NCBI GenBank assembly: GCA_027625915.1
Contig: JANTQA010000047.1
Coordinates: forward strand, 6,510,001 to 6,574,000
Origin: Anaeramoeba flamelloides
Taxonomy: Eukaryota > Metamonada > Anaeramoebidae
Direction: 5' to 3'
Length of the DNA: 64,000 nucleotides
Shown here: in pieces, positions 12,973 through 23,770 of the stretch
Layout: each line of letters opens with the position of its first letter
How positions within the stretch are numbered: position 1 is the stretch's first letter
Notes under the pieces: generated by a model
Database searches by the model: none
What the model saw: only the letters and a program-made list of their open reading frames with translations
Told to the model about the DNA's origin: nothing
Made by a program: the position numbers and the translations under genes

Positions 12973-13317
12973 CGAATTAAAAATCAAAAAAGATAAATAT
13001 TAAAATTTTTAAATAGTAATTATGAGTAAAAAAAAAAAATTGAAAAAATTTTTTACCCACATATTAATTAAATATTCCCAAATACTAGAAGTTTAAAAAA
13101 GTATTCATTTATATTTTTGAATTAAAAATCAAGCAATTAATAAAAAATAATATTCGTTTTTCTATGGGTTACAGTATTTTTACAATACTTGATTTTATTT
13201 AGAAAGTACACAGAATAATTTTTTTTGTTTACTTGTACTTTTCTTTTTTTATTTCGAATTATTATTTTTTATTTCATAACTAGATATAAAATCGAAGTCA
13301 CATACCATCCCCCACCC

Positions 13318-13343
13318 CAAAAATAAATAAATAAATAAATAAA
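13318..13343. repeat. (AAAT)n microsatellite
   Basis: About six tandem AAAT units, just after a short C-rich stretch. Confidence 0.9.
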
Positions 13344-14324
13344 TCTATTAAATTATTTGGGTTTGACAAGGAATTATAAAAGATAAATGCAAATAATTAT
13401 AATCAAACAAAATAAAAATATTAAAATATGATTTTTTTTTAATATTACGTCATTTACTAACTTTACAAATTTATAAAAATCAAAATTTCTTCTTTCAAAA
13501 AAATTTTAATGAATATTTTGTTTATAATCTAACAAATACTTGAGTTTTTCTCTTATAACCGAGTTTTATACCATTTAAATACTTTATTAATATGATAGCT
13601 TTAATTTACCCACCCGCTTGGTATTTATTCTTAAGAATAAAATAGAAATTTCTTTTCTAAATCAACATATTTTGATTATCATTATATCAAATAAATTTAA
13701 TCTTGTATTTTTTTAAATAATTTTTAATTGGTAATGTTAAATAAAAATTTTATTTTTTTTTCTCAAAATTTAATAAATATTTTAGTTTAAATAATTAATA
13801 ATAATTATTTATTTATTAATAGTTGATTCATCATCAAAACATAATTAAAAAATATTTGATATATTATTTTTATTTTTATTTCAAAATTATAATTTTGATA
13901 ATTAATACTTTGATAATATACAAAATAATAACAATACCAAAATTACATATTATTTTCTATGTTTATTAAAAAAAAAATTGTATTATTTATTATCAAGTTT
14001 TTTTTTATAGAATATAATTATGGAAATATTTAATTTTAAAATTTATATTTGTTTAAAGATCAGAGGTTTTTATATATCTACTTCACTCAAAAATTATTAA
14101 CATTTCCTCAAAAAAAAAAAAAACAAACCATAATTGCCTTTTACACAATAATCAAGTATTTTGCACATAAAAAAAGGTTTTTCGAATGATATAAAAGTAA
14201 TTTTTTACATCATTTCAAAATTTTGGGGTAAAAGTTATTATTTAAAAAGTGCATTACAAAAATATTTAAATTAATCTAATGCAAAAAGTTTATCCTTTTT
14301 CATTCATCTAGTATCACTTATTTA

Positions 14325-14527
14325 TACATTCAGTTTCACTTTTAAGGCACAAACTTTCAACGAAATTTAAGGCACAAAAAAAAATCTCAAATTAAAGCAC
14401 AAAATTCAAATTCTAGTAAAAATAAATTGTAAAAAATAAAATTCAAAATTTTGTGCCTTAATTTGAGATTTTGGTTGTGCCTTAAATTTCGTTGAAAGTT
14501 TGTTACTTAAAAGTGAAACTGACTGTA
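14325..14527. mobile_element. TA-target foldback MITE, copy 1
   Basis: About 200 bases made of two inverted arms of about 85 bases that start at a TA. The left arm contains CAGTTTCACTTTTAAGGCAC and then AAACTTTCAACGAAATTTAA; the right arm is the complement, ending AAAGTGAAACTGACTGTA. The CAGT terminus and TA target fit non-autonomous Tc1/mariner-type elements. One of seven copies in the window; interior non-coding. Confidence 0.8.
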
Positions 14528-15209
14528 TTTTGGAAAAAGGTGGTTAAATAGGCCACTAGGGGATAAAAATCAAAAATTCTTCAAAATTTGTGATTTAGGA
14601 TTATTATTTTCCTAAAAGGATCGAAACAAATTTTAATTCTTTTCAATTTTCAATATATTCTATCAAAAATCATCCATTTTTTAGATTGATTTGATAACGA
14701 AATAGTAATTTTTACAATCTTCAAGAAAAAATTGCTTTTTGAAAAATTATTTTTTCTTGTATTGGACTTCTCCAAAGATTTTTTATATGCTTAGCTAAGT
14801 AGATATTTATTTTTTTTCAGATTCTAAGTTCTTAAATTAATATAATTTTGGAAGGATTTTAGCTGAATTTTGTCTGAAATACAAATTAAAATACCTCATA
14901 TCATTTCATTTGATTTTGAACAATAAAATCAGATAATTTGTCACCAAATCAAAAAAAGGGAAAAAGATATTTCACTTTTATCATTTTATGTTTATAGGGA
15001 AAGAAATTTGTAATTTGAGATAACTCATTTTTTTTTAACTTTTATCCATTTTGGAACATGAACCAAGATTTAAAAATCTTTTAGGTTGATATTGTAACAC
15101 CAATCGAGAGAATCACTTAATAGAATTTGTTAAGGTGATTAAATGTTTACAATACCATTAAAAAAACAGTTTCAAAAATGGGAAAGTAAAATATTTTGAA
15201 ATTAACTAA

Positions 15210-15740
15210 AATTCTAAATTTTCCACACAATTAAAGCCGTTCAAAAGAATTACAATAAGTTAATTTCTTTTAAATGGGAAATAATTTTGATTTTTGAAAA
15301 ATATTTCAATCATTTTTTCATCTTTTATTTTTTTATTCTTCATTTTTTTTGAATTACAAAACTTTGTTTCATTGATCAAAATTTTTTTCAACAACCAATA
15401 TTTTTTTAAGGTAGATTTTTTCAAAATAGAAGAACTTAAATAAAATTAATTTTTGGTATCTAAACTTTTGATCTATAAATATTCCAAAATATAATTAAAA
15501 AAATTAACTAATTTATTTTTTTGTTTGGCTCTTCTTCAAAATTAGTAGGATATAAATAATTTATTAGTATTAATAATTTTTTAATTTTTATTTTGTGTGA
15601 AATATAATTTATTAATAATTGTTAAAATTCCAATTAGTAAATGGTTCTAATTTGGTATTTCTTAAAGAATTGATTAAATAAATTTTGTTTTTTCAAAAAT
15701 TGAATTTTGTTGTGTTAAAAATTGTTTATTTGGAGTTTAT
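15210..15740. repeat. Duplicated segment with an unoccupied MITE site
   Basis: This stretch is co-linear with 56815-57540, sharing for example GAACTTAAATAAAATTAATT and AATGGTTCTAATTTGGTATT in the same order. At 15256-15257 it has a single TA where the other copy carries a complete TA-target MITE. No coding potential is seen. It may itself be part of a larger repeat. Confidence 0.7.
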
Positions 15741-16217
15741 ATTCTTGTCAGAATTAAAACCAATTTATCAGAATTATTTTTACATTTACATTATTTTCTG
15801 AATTATTTTTGATTATACTCACACTTTTCTTTTTTATTTTAATCTCCAAATAGTACAAAAGATTTATTTTTCAAATTTCGTACAAAAAAATCTAATTAAT
15901 AAAAAGAAAGAAATTTATATAAAACAAAACAAAAAAAAAATTGGAGTGATTGTGAAAAGAAGTTTAATATCTTTTTTTAATTTAGATTATAAATTAAAAA
16001 AAAGATTTAAAATTAAAGATCACAAATATTTTTGTGGAATTAAAAGAAAAAATAAAAATACTTTGGATTAATAAAGATAATTTATTCAAATCAGAGTTGA
16101 AAACAATTTTTAAAAACCATAATGAGTAAAATAATAATAATTAATAACAATAAGAATTACATCTATCAAAATCAAATTAAATAATGAAAAACAAAGGATT
16201 AATAACAAATAAAATAT

Positions 16218-16256
16218 TTAATTTTCATTTTCATTTTCATTTTCATTTTCATTTTG
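16218..16256 (-). repeat. ATTTTC microsatellite encoding a Glu-Asn tail
   Basis: Tandem six-base units at the 3' end of the MyTH4-RhoGAP frame encode alternating Glu-Asn up to the stop codon. The same unit appears in the transporter gene at 61505-61545. Confidence 0.9.
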
Positions 16257-18569
16257 TTTTTCATTTTTATTTTCACATTCGTTTTGCAAATTTTTGTTTT
16301 TGATTTGCAACAAATAAGGTTTCACGTCCCAATTGAGAATTAATTCCGAGATAATTTTTTTTTGTTTTTGTGACATTTTTTGGTATAAAAATAAATCCTT
16401 CTGTTCATATTTAAATTTAATAATATTTGGAGCAAACATCAAAACCAAATTTTCAATATTCATTTTTGTGGCCTTTAAAATGCAATCCCTTTGCATTTTT
16501 TGAAATAATGATATAATATAGGCAAGGGATAATCTATTAAGAGCTGGCAAGCTTTCAACGATTTGAATTATACCCTTGGTGTCCAGCTCTTGATTGAGGA
16601 TTTGTTGAATAAATTTGATAGGGATTAGTGGCTCATATAACTCTCTGATCCACAATTTTAATAGAGAAGCATAGACAAAGGGATGGTTCATTTCTGGATC
16701 TTCTATTTGCGCATCATATATACCACGATCCAGCATATCTTTTAACTCATAGGTCTTTTGTGTATTACCAGGCACCCGGAACAAACCTTCCTTTGTTAGC
16801 CCCCCTGTTTGTTTAATTTTTTTAATTAAATATATTATTATATAAGGGATAATTTCATTTGGATAAAATTTTTTTTGTGAAATCATACAGTCCTCCAGCG
16901 TGACATTAAAGATAATGGGATCATAAGGAACGGCAAAGATCCTTCGGATCATTTCGTCTGTTGGTATTAAAAATCCCGATTTTTTCGGCAGTATGGACTC
17001 TAATTTGATCTGGGCATATCTGGCATATCTCCGAATAAATTTGTCTTGAGACTGATTATAAGATTCAAATAATTGGATCATGACACTTGATAATTTTTCC
17101 GATGGCGGGAAACTTTGGGTTACTAAGCATAACGCACCCCACGCCCTTAAATTGGAATGCAGATTCGGGTTGTTTGTGGTTTGTTTACAAATTTGAATAT
17201 AGATCTCGTCTCTCAAATTCTTATTTGTTAACCCCACCTTTATTATCTTCTTAATTGCATCATTTTGCTCGAATTGTTTATTTGGCTTTATTGGCAGCTG
17301 TCTTGAATTTGTTTTATTATTTGTATTAGTGTTATTTGTCACCCCTTCTGTTTTGTTTTTTTGCTTTGTATTTGTTGTTGTTTGTGTTGTTGTTATTGCT
17401 TTCATTTTCTTTTTTGTTTTGGGATTTATCTTTGTTATTGTTGTTGCCGCTGCTGCTGTTGTTGTTGCTGTTTTCATTTTCTTTTTCTTTTTCGTTTTTC
17501 GAGTTGCTGTGCTTATGTTTGTCGTATTTGAAAGTGATGTTGGTGATTTCCTTTTAAATTTTTTAACATATTTCTTTTCACCCATAAAATATAACAAATA
17601 TTCAAACAAATCCACAGCCAATTTTGAATCCTTGACTTGGTCAAATTTTAGGATGGGCGATTGTAATTTCTGTGGTGAGTATAGTAATTGAGAATGGTGC
17701 GGTTTATTTTTTCTTCTTAATAATCTCTTCTTTTTTGGTGAAAAATTCTTTTCGGCATACTCATTCAAGTCGATTGAATTTAGGATCGGGTATATGTTGT
17801 ATTCAGATTTTGATTCTGATTTGTAGTCCCTTATTTTTTTATGGCTTTTTTGGTTGAGAAATTCCACAAATTCTTTTTCTTTCCTGACACTAAATTGTCG
17901 TCCATTTCGATTTTGGTGTTTTTTATTCTTTCGGTAATGTTTGAAATCCATTGAAAAGCCTCGAAAGAGTCTTTTTTTTTGCTTCTTTCTGAACTTCTTT
18001 TTTTGAATTAACCCGTATTTATTCATTTTCTTATTATTCTGGCTTTTTTCGCTCTTTGTCTCATTATAACTGTTGCTTTTTTGAATTGGTTTAATTGTCC
18101 CCAAAGGTTGTTTTGTATTCTTCTTTTGATCCCCGTTTGGGGTTGGGTTTTGATTTTGATTCGGGTTCGTGTGTGTGTTTGAATGATTTTGTGTTTCCTT
18201 TTTCCTGGTTTTTTTTTTTTTGATCCTTTTTCTTGTTTTCTTTTCTTTCTTTTTTTTGGATCTCTTTTCATTTTCTGTTTCCAATTGTGATATTGGAAGC
18301 AATTCTTGACTAAGTGATCTTTTTCGTTCTCGTCTGGATTTTCGTTTTTGTTTTGAGAATTTCTTTTTATTTACTTTTTTTATTCTGTTTTTTTTCTTTT
18401 TGTTGTTTTTTTTTGCATTTTTTTTTGGGGTCTGTAGGGATTTTTTCTTTTGAGATTTTTTGAGTTTTTTTTCTCCTGCCGATTGTTCCGAAGGTAATTT
18501 TTTAATTTTACTTTCTTTTAATTTGCTGGACTTTAACAGTTTTTTAGGTTTCGTGCTGGATTGAGACAT
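16218..18569 (-). CDS. MyTH4-RhoGAP protein
   Basis: About 783 residues from the first ATG; the frame extends 20 codons further upstream only from a TTG. Residues 1-310 are Lys/Arg/Ser-rich low complexity. A MyTH4 domain spans about 316-526: it starts LAVDLFEYLLYFMG, is interrupted at about 336-413 by a Lys/Thr/Ala low-complexity insert, and resumes with KKIIKVGLTNKNLRDEIYIQ, ICKQTTNNPN and LRAWGALCL. A RhoGAP domain follows at about 555-695, with GLTKEGLFRVPG carrying the arginine finger and LLKLWIRELYEPLIP matching the conserved Leu-Pro segment. MyTH4-RhoGAP pairs occur in the Vilse/ARHGAP39 type, which switch off Rho/Rac GTPases at the actin or microtubule cortex; that role is inferred. 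No WW domains are visible. The tail ends in a Glu-Asn repeat encoded by a six-base microsatellite. Confidence 0.9.
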   Translation of the reverse strand: MSQSSTKPKKLLKSSKLKESKIKKLPSEQSAGEKKLKKSQKKKSLQTPKKNAKKNNKKKKNRIKKVNKKKFSKQKRKSRRERKRSLSQELLPISQLETENEKRSKKKKEKKTRKRIKKKKTRKKETQNHSNTHTNPNQNQNPTPNGDQKKNTKQPLGTIKPIQKSNSYNETKSEKSQNNKKMNKYGLIQKKKFRKKQKKRLFRGFSMDFKHYRKNKKHQNRNGRQFSVRKEKEFVEFLNQKSHKKIRDYKSESKSEYNIYPILNSIDLNEYAEKNFSPKKKRLLRRKNKPHHSQLLYSPQKLQSPILKFDQVKDSKLAVDLFEYLLYFMGEKKYVKKFKRKSPTSLSNTTNISTATRKTKKKKKMKTATTTAAAATTITKINPKTKKKMKAITTTQTTTNTKQKNKTEGVTNNTNTNNKTNSRQLPIKPNKQFEQNDAIKKIIKVGLTNKNLRDEIYIQICKQTTNNPNLHSNLRAWGALCLVTQSFPPSEKLSSVMIQLFESYNQSQDKFIRRYARYAQIKLESILPKKSGFLIPTDEMIRRIFAVPYDPIIFNVTLEDCMISQKKFYPNEIIPYIIIYLIKKIKQTGGLTKEGLFRVPGNTQKTYELKDMLDRGIYDAQIEDPEMNHPFVYASLLKLWIRELYEPLIPIKFIQQILNQELDTKGIIQIVESLPALNRLSLAYIISLFQKMQRDCILKATKMNIENLVLMFAPNIIKFKYEQKDLFLYQKMSQKQKKIISELILNWDVKPYLLQIKNKNLQNECENKNEKQNENENENENEN

Positions 18570-19229
18570 TATATTTTTTTTTTTGGTTGGAACCCAAAAG
18601 AAAATTGAGGAAAATTGTTTTAAAACCAAGACAAATGTAAAAAAATGTCCTTAACTTTTAGAAAATAATAACAATGGTTTGTTCTTGTATATGTATAATT
18701 TTGTCTGTAAATTTTATTTCATAGGCTATTTCTGTGGATTCAGGATCCGAATTTTAAAAAATGATTTAAATTTTAAAAAAGAAAATTAAGTTTTTTTCTG
18801 TTTAGATTTTTAATGACGAAGAAAGATAATTGAAAACTTAACACAAAGTTAGTAAACCTAAAAGACACAAAAATAGAAGACAAAGCCCAAAAAAACCTTT
18901 CTAATCACTCAATTTTACCTTGTAATACTATTAAATTCAAATAAAAGATTTAAAAAATATTGTATCATTTTCAAATTAGTAATTTTTCTAAGTAACTTTA
19001 AATAAAACACTTTTTTACGTTTAGAATTAATGAAACTTTGTAAAATGAGTTGTGCTTTAAAATTTACTTTGTAAAAATTTGTTTTTAAAGTAGGGTTTTA
19101 ATATTTCTAAAAAATGAAAATAGAAATATATTTTTTACTTTTTTTCAGTTTTATAAAAATTAAATGATGAGAAAGGAAGAGGTATTCGTTCACTATTATA
19201 TCCAAAAATTAATATTAGGATTTTTGTGA

Positions 19230-19425
19230 GGGTTATCTTCCTCCTCAATTTTTGAAATTTTCCCGGAAGTTTTTCAACAAAATCAATATTGTTTCGAAGG
19301 CCAGAGGCCGAGGAACAATACTGTACATATTTTACCCGAGTCGCAGACGAGGGAAAATATGGCCAATATTTATATTTGTTGAAAAACTTGCGGGTAAAAT
19401 TTCAAAAATAGGAGGGAGATAACCC
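19230..19425. mobile_element. Foldback element with GC-rich triple-hairpin core
   Basis: Arms of about 60 bases begin GGGTTATCTTCCTCCT and end with the complement AGGAGGGAGATAACCC. Between them lie two further palindromes, GTTTCGAAGGCCAGAGGCCG(AGGAAC) and ATTTTACCC-GAGTC-GCA-GAC-GAGGGAAAAT. The core is far more GC-rich than its surroundings. Structure suggests a non-autonomous foldback transposon; no second copy was seen here. Confidence 0.65.
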
Positions 19426-19695
19426 ACTTATCGACAAACGAATGAACAATTTCATGAACAAACTCAAAGACCAATTCCAAATCACAATAATAAAACCAAA
19501 TAAACCCAACAAACAAAACAATTTTTTTTGAAAGATCCATGAAACCAAAATTCCTCTCAACAGAAAAATCAAAATACCAACCCACCACACCCATTTAAAA
19601 ACAAACACCAAAATCAATTTCCCAATGATGTAGTAGTAAAAAAAAACATTTTTTACAAAAAATTTTTCTGGTAAAAAAAAATGACTGAATTCCTC

Positions 19696-19897
19696 TACAG
19701 TCAGTTCCACTTTTAAGGCACAAACTTTCAACGAAATTTAAGGCACAAAAAAAAATCTCAAATTATGGCAAAAAATTTGTTTTTTTTTTTACAATTTATT
19801 TTTACTAAAAATCTGAATTTTGTGCCTTAATTTGAGATTTTTTTTTGTGCCTTAAATTTCGTTGAAAGTTTGTGTCTTAAAAGTGGAACTGACTGTA
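19696..19897. mobile_element. TA-target foldback MITE, copy 2
   Basis: Same family as the copy at 14325. It starts TACAGTCAGTTCCACTTTTA and ends AAGTGGAACTGACTGTA, arms near perfect, interior about 30 bases of A/T. Confidence 0.85.
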
Positions 19898-20157
19898 TTA
19901 AAAAAATGATCTTAATTGTAACACAAACCAAAAGCTTCAAAAATTGTTTAAATTGCATTGGGAAGATTTTGAACAAACATTGTAAAGTATGAAGAAAAAG
20001 ATCCAAATGGGAGAAAGTTGCTTAAAAAATTTATTTAATTGGAGAGAACAAAGAAGATTGAAAATTAAAGAATGCTAAGTCAAATAAAAAATTCAATTGC
20101 CATGAATAAAAGGATCGTTTTCAAATTAAAAAAAGAAAAAGATAAAAATACCAAATT

Positions 20158-20541
20158 TTAATGTTGAATTTGGTTATTGGTTCTACTATTTGGGTTTTTT
20201 GGGGATTGGACAATTCTTGGGATTTCTAATTGTTTTTTCTTTGGTGTGCCTGTTTGTTGATCAATTTTTGGACGTTCATTAATTAGTTGTTTCAGTTCTT
20301 CAAAATCCGCTATTCTTTCCTTAATTAAAATATCACCATATTCCCTGATTTGGAAATCTGTGTAGTTATTTAACACCTCTAAATGGTAAGTCACACACTC
20401 TTCATATTCTTTAAATTGATTTATACTCAATGTCTGATATTTTGTTCTATTTTTTATATTATAAACCCCTTTATAAAATAGATGTCTAATGTTTTTTTCA
20501 ATTTCAATTTCCTGAAGTTCCAATTCAACCTCTCTCTTCAC
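20158..20541 (-). CDS. Short gene or gene remnant, faintly MAT1-like
   Basis: An open frame of about 127 codons with coding-like composition and no ATG: its first codon in the open stretch is GTG, immediately after TAG-containing ACTAC repeats. If real, its start therefore lies in an upstream exon. The sequence is helical and charged: KNIRHLFYKGVYNIKN, then FKEYEECVTYHLEVLNNYTD. The spacing of EVE/KKV, a short loop, an EY-E-V-L-NN segment and a following Asp recalls the region after the RING finger in the CDK-activating kinase assembly factor MAT1. A RING finger would be expected just upstream, but no Cys-rich segment is visible out to the eS6 gene. It could be a truncated MAT1, an unrelated small protein, or a decayed gene. 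Confidence 0.35.
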   Translation of the reverse strand: MKREVELELQEIEIEKNIRHLFYKGVYNIKNRTKYQTLSINQFKEYEECVTYHLEVLNNYTDFQIREYGDILIKERIADFEELKQLINERPKIDQQTGTPKKKQLEIPRIVQSPKNPNSRTNNQIQH

Positions 20542-21232
20542 TACACTACACTACACTACAAGGAAAATTTTTTCAAAAAAAAATCTCTAAATTTTGTATT
20601 TTTAAAATACACTCATATAATAAACATTATTATATATAACAATTTTCAATGAGGTTTACAACTTTAATAGATATTAATAGGAATTGAAAAAAAAATGAAA
20701 TTTTTCAGTAATATTTTTTTCATTTTTAATTGTAAAATTTTTGAATTTTTTAATTGACTTAGTAGAGAAATAATTTTCAAGTATTTTTTTAATGGTCTAA
20801 AAGGAAACATATTTTTCAATTTGAAAATAGCCCAAAATATTCCAATCAAAAGATATCGCTAAATTAAATTGAAAAACTGATTTTTTATCTGTTTTTGGAA
20901 TATTTTTTATCATTTTATTTTTTTCCATGTTTGAGTTTTTATATATGTTCCCGGTTTTTTTCTGCAAATTGCTTTAACATATATTCTTTTTTCAATCTTA
21001 ATGTTCAATCAAAAATTAATTCATTTCAACTTTTTCCAATAAAAAAATACCCTGAAAATAGGTGTTTTTTTTCAAAAGTCGGTATTTTTGAAAAGGGGGG
21101 TATTCAGATTTTCAAGAGTTTAATAGCTATCCTTTTTTTATTACATAAAATTATGATAACTTTGAAAAAATAATTTATAAAAGAAGTATAACTTAAATCC
21201 AATGTATAGTTTTAGCTAACTTTAATTTTATG

Positions 21233-21433
21233 TACAGTCAGTTTCACTTTTAAGACACAAACTTTCAACGAAATTTAAGGCACAAAAAAATCTCAAATTA
21301 AGGCACAAAATTTGGAATTTTTTATTTTACAATTTATTTTTACTAGAATTTGAATTTTGTGCCTTAATTTGAGATTTTTTTTGTGCCTTAAATTTCGTAG
21401 AAAGTTTGTGTCTTAAAAGTGAAACTGACTGTA
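21233..21433. mobile_element. TA-target foldback MITE, copy 3
   Basis: Starts TACAGTCAGTTTCACTTTTA and ends AAAGTGAAACTGACTGTA. The two arms pair along almost their whole length around an A/T-rich loop. Confidence 0.85.
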
Positions 21434-22487
21434 TTGATTTTTTATTATCAATTTTCTAATATTAGGGTTACTTTCCTTTGAAGAGGAGAATGAATTTAAA
21501 AAAATTTTCCAAAATGACAAATTTTATATTGCGATCCTTATTAGAAAAAATGAATAAAACAGCCCCCCCTCGTCCGTATGAAAATATCAGTTAGTTAATT
21601 ATCCTTGATGATCCTAGAAATACAAAAATTATTTCTAGTGAACATTGATTAATTTCTTTTATACTTAGATAAATTATCTTTCTACTTTTTTCTGATCAAA
21701 AATACAATTAAAAAGTATTTTTAAAAAAAAAAATTGTTAGAATCAATCACCAATTCGATCAAAAAATCAAAGATTTCACGTCAATAACCGATGGAACTAA
21801 TACCAGGAGTTGATAAAACACTGAATAACTTTTAAAGAAAAAAATATTCATGTTTATACATTCAGATAACTTTTGAATTTTTATAAACCATTTTCCAGTC
21901 AAAGGGACCTGGTTGTAATGAGTAAATTGCACGTTTAAAAAGACATGGATTTTAGAAGAAAAATTTTATTTTGGAAATTTTCAAAATCTAAAATCATTTT
22001 TTCACATTTTTTTACATTTTTGTTTTTTTGTTCGTTGTTTTTTTTCTAAAACTTAATTCAGTTGAAAAAATTTTTTTTATTGCAAGATCAATAGTCACTT
22101 GGTAAAAAAATGTGTTATCCTAAGGTTATTTAAACCATAAAAATGATTGTTGAGAAATCTTATTGATTTCTATTGGAATTCTATTCGATCTTTGATCTTG
22201 ATATTTATTTAATAAATGTATAAAAATTTCACATCATTTTCATTTCCTTTTTCAAATAGAGAACACAAATACCAACATACTTCGTTTGGAGACTTGATTT
22301 CTATAAGAAAAGTATGGAAAATGAAACTAAAATGGTTTTCTATATATTATTCAAATACCAGTAGAAGATCAAAACTAACATTCTTGTTTTTCTCAAGGAG
22401 GATGCAAGATTTGAGTTTTTCAATTTTTAAAGAAAATATATTGATTAATTAGTTTTCTTTCAGACCTATTCTAACAATTCTTTGATG

Positions 22488-22691
22488 TACAGTCAGTTTA
22501 ACTTTTAAGGAACAAACTTACAACGAAATTTAAGGTACATAAAAAAATCTCAAATTAAAGCACAAAATTCAGATTCTAGTAAAAATAAATTGTAAAAATT
22601 AAAATTCGAAATCTTGTGCCTTAATTTGAGATTTTTTTGTGTACCTTAAATTTCGTTGAAAGTTTGTGCCTTAAAAGTAAAACTTGTTGTA
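22488..22691. mobile_element. TA-target foldback MITE, copy 4
   Basis: Left end TACAGTCAGTTTAACTTTTA is intact. The right end is more diverged (ACTTGTTGTA in place of ACTGACTGTA), so this is an older copy. Confidence 0.8.
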
Positions 22692-22795
22692 TATTATTCT
22701 ATTTATTTATTATTTTTTCTTCAAATGTCAATTTTATAAAATAATTGATATTTGAAAATAAGGTTGGGCCACTTTGACAGAAACAAAGTTTAGTA

Positions 22796-22997
22796 TACAG
22801 TCAGTTTCACATTTAAGGCACAAACTTTCATCGAAATTTAAGGCACAAAAAAATCACAAATTAAGGCACAATTTTTTAGAATTTTAATTTTCACAAATTA
22901 TTTTACTAGAATTTGAAATAATGTGCTTTAATTTGAGATTTTTTTTGTGCCTTAAATTTCGTAGAAAGTTTGTGCCTTAAAAACGAAACTGGCTGTA
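22796..22997. mobile_element. TA-target foldback MITE, copy 5
   Basis: Begins TACAGTCAGTTTCACATTTA and ends CGAAACTGGCTGTA. It lies only about 100 bases from copy 4 and in the same general arrangement, but the two differ enough to be separate insertions. Confidence 0.8.
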
Positions 22998-23177
22998 GAA
23001 TAAACTATTACTATTGTAAATAAATACCAAGTAAAAAAAAAATCCACATACGAGTCTGAAATAGTTGTAATTAGAATTAAAAAATAAAAAAGAATCATTT
23101 TATTTCTCAAATTGTTTTTTTTTTTTTTTTTTCGCTTTTCCAGCCTTAAATAAAATTTTTATTATGCTCTTACTTGA

Positions 23178-23275
23178 ATTATCGTGAAATCTATATTTTT
23201 CCGCTTAAGTTTCCTTTTGGAAATTCCAGTGGTAAAACGTCTAAAGTACAATTTACACTGCTTCACTACTAATAT
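23178..23275 (+). repeat. Solo fragment of the ATCGTGAAATC repeat family
   Basis: About 100 bases related to the arms of the foldback at 41511-42466. Shared pieces in order are TTATCGTGAAATCTAT, CCGCTTAAGTTTC, GGAAATTC and GTACAATTTACACT followed by CTTCA. A second solo fragment is at 46339-46432. Confidence 0.5.
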
Positions 23276-23770
23276 CATAATAATAAAATAATAATTTTTT
23301 GTTATCATTTTTTAATTAATTTGAAAAGTAATTCTTCAAAAAATAGTGTACCAATCTTTTAAATTCGAAAATTTTAAATTGATCAAAAATTACAACTCCA
23401 TTAATATTTAAATGTCCAAGTTTTAACAAATGTAATTATTAAAAATAAAAGATGAACAAAGTTAAGATATAAAATTAATAAAGAATTTTGTTGAGTTTAT
23501 TTATTTCTGTTTTTGGGGTATATTATTTGTTTTTTTTTTTAAAAAAAAAAAAACAAATAAAAAGTTCTATAATAAGTTGTTCTCTAAAGCCAAATAATTG
23601 TTTGTCACATACCAGAATCAAATTATGATCTGTGATCTAAAAAGAAATTTTTTAAATTATTTTAATTATATTTAATAAGGTTTTTTTATGAAAAAAGTAC
23701 AATTAAAAGAATCCAAAATTTTCCTGTAAACCTAAAAGAATTTGGGATTCTTTTTTTGGGACTTGTGCTC

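Larger units (their letters stand above)
8952..16217. other. Seven-kilobase gene desert
   Basis: AT-rich sequence without an annotatable gene. It contains an exon-like island (12395-12514), a hairpin (12628-12758), an (AT)n run (12929-12971), an AAAT tetranucleotide run (13318-13343), a TA-target element (14325-14527) and a segment duplicated at 56.8-57.5 kb (15210-15740). Sequence at about 9490-9580 recurs at the window end (63920-64000), another dispersed repeat. The remainder shows nothing I can name. Confidence 0.5.
18570..20157. other. Intergenic region with two foldback elements
   Basis: Upstream flank of the MyTH4-RhoGAP gene. It contains the GC-rich-centred foldback at 19230-19425 and TA-target MITE copy 2. 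Frames at 19370-19731 are shadows without ATG support or family resemblance. Confidence 0.5.
20542..23770. other. Repeat-dominated intergenic region
   Basis: About 3.2 kb holding three TA-target MITEs (copies 3-5) and a fragment (23178-23275) related to the arms of the 41.5-42.5 kb foldback. The small frame at 22216-22452 begins with ATG and has 78 codons but shows no recognisable features. Confidence 0.5.

Noticed and set aside
17329-17857. Hydrophobic frames on the plus strand
   Set aside because: They are antisense shadows of the low-complexity Lys/Thr region of the MyTH4-RhoGAP gene.
22216-22452. 78-codon frame starting with ATG
   Set aside because: No recognisable domain, borders a MITE, composition not clearly coding.
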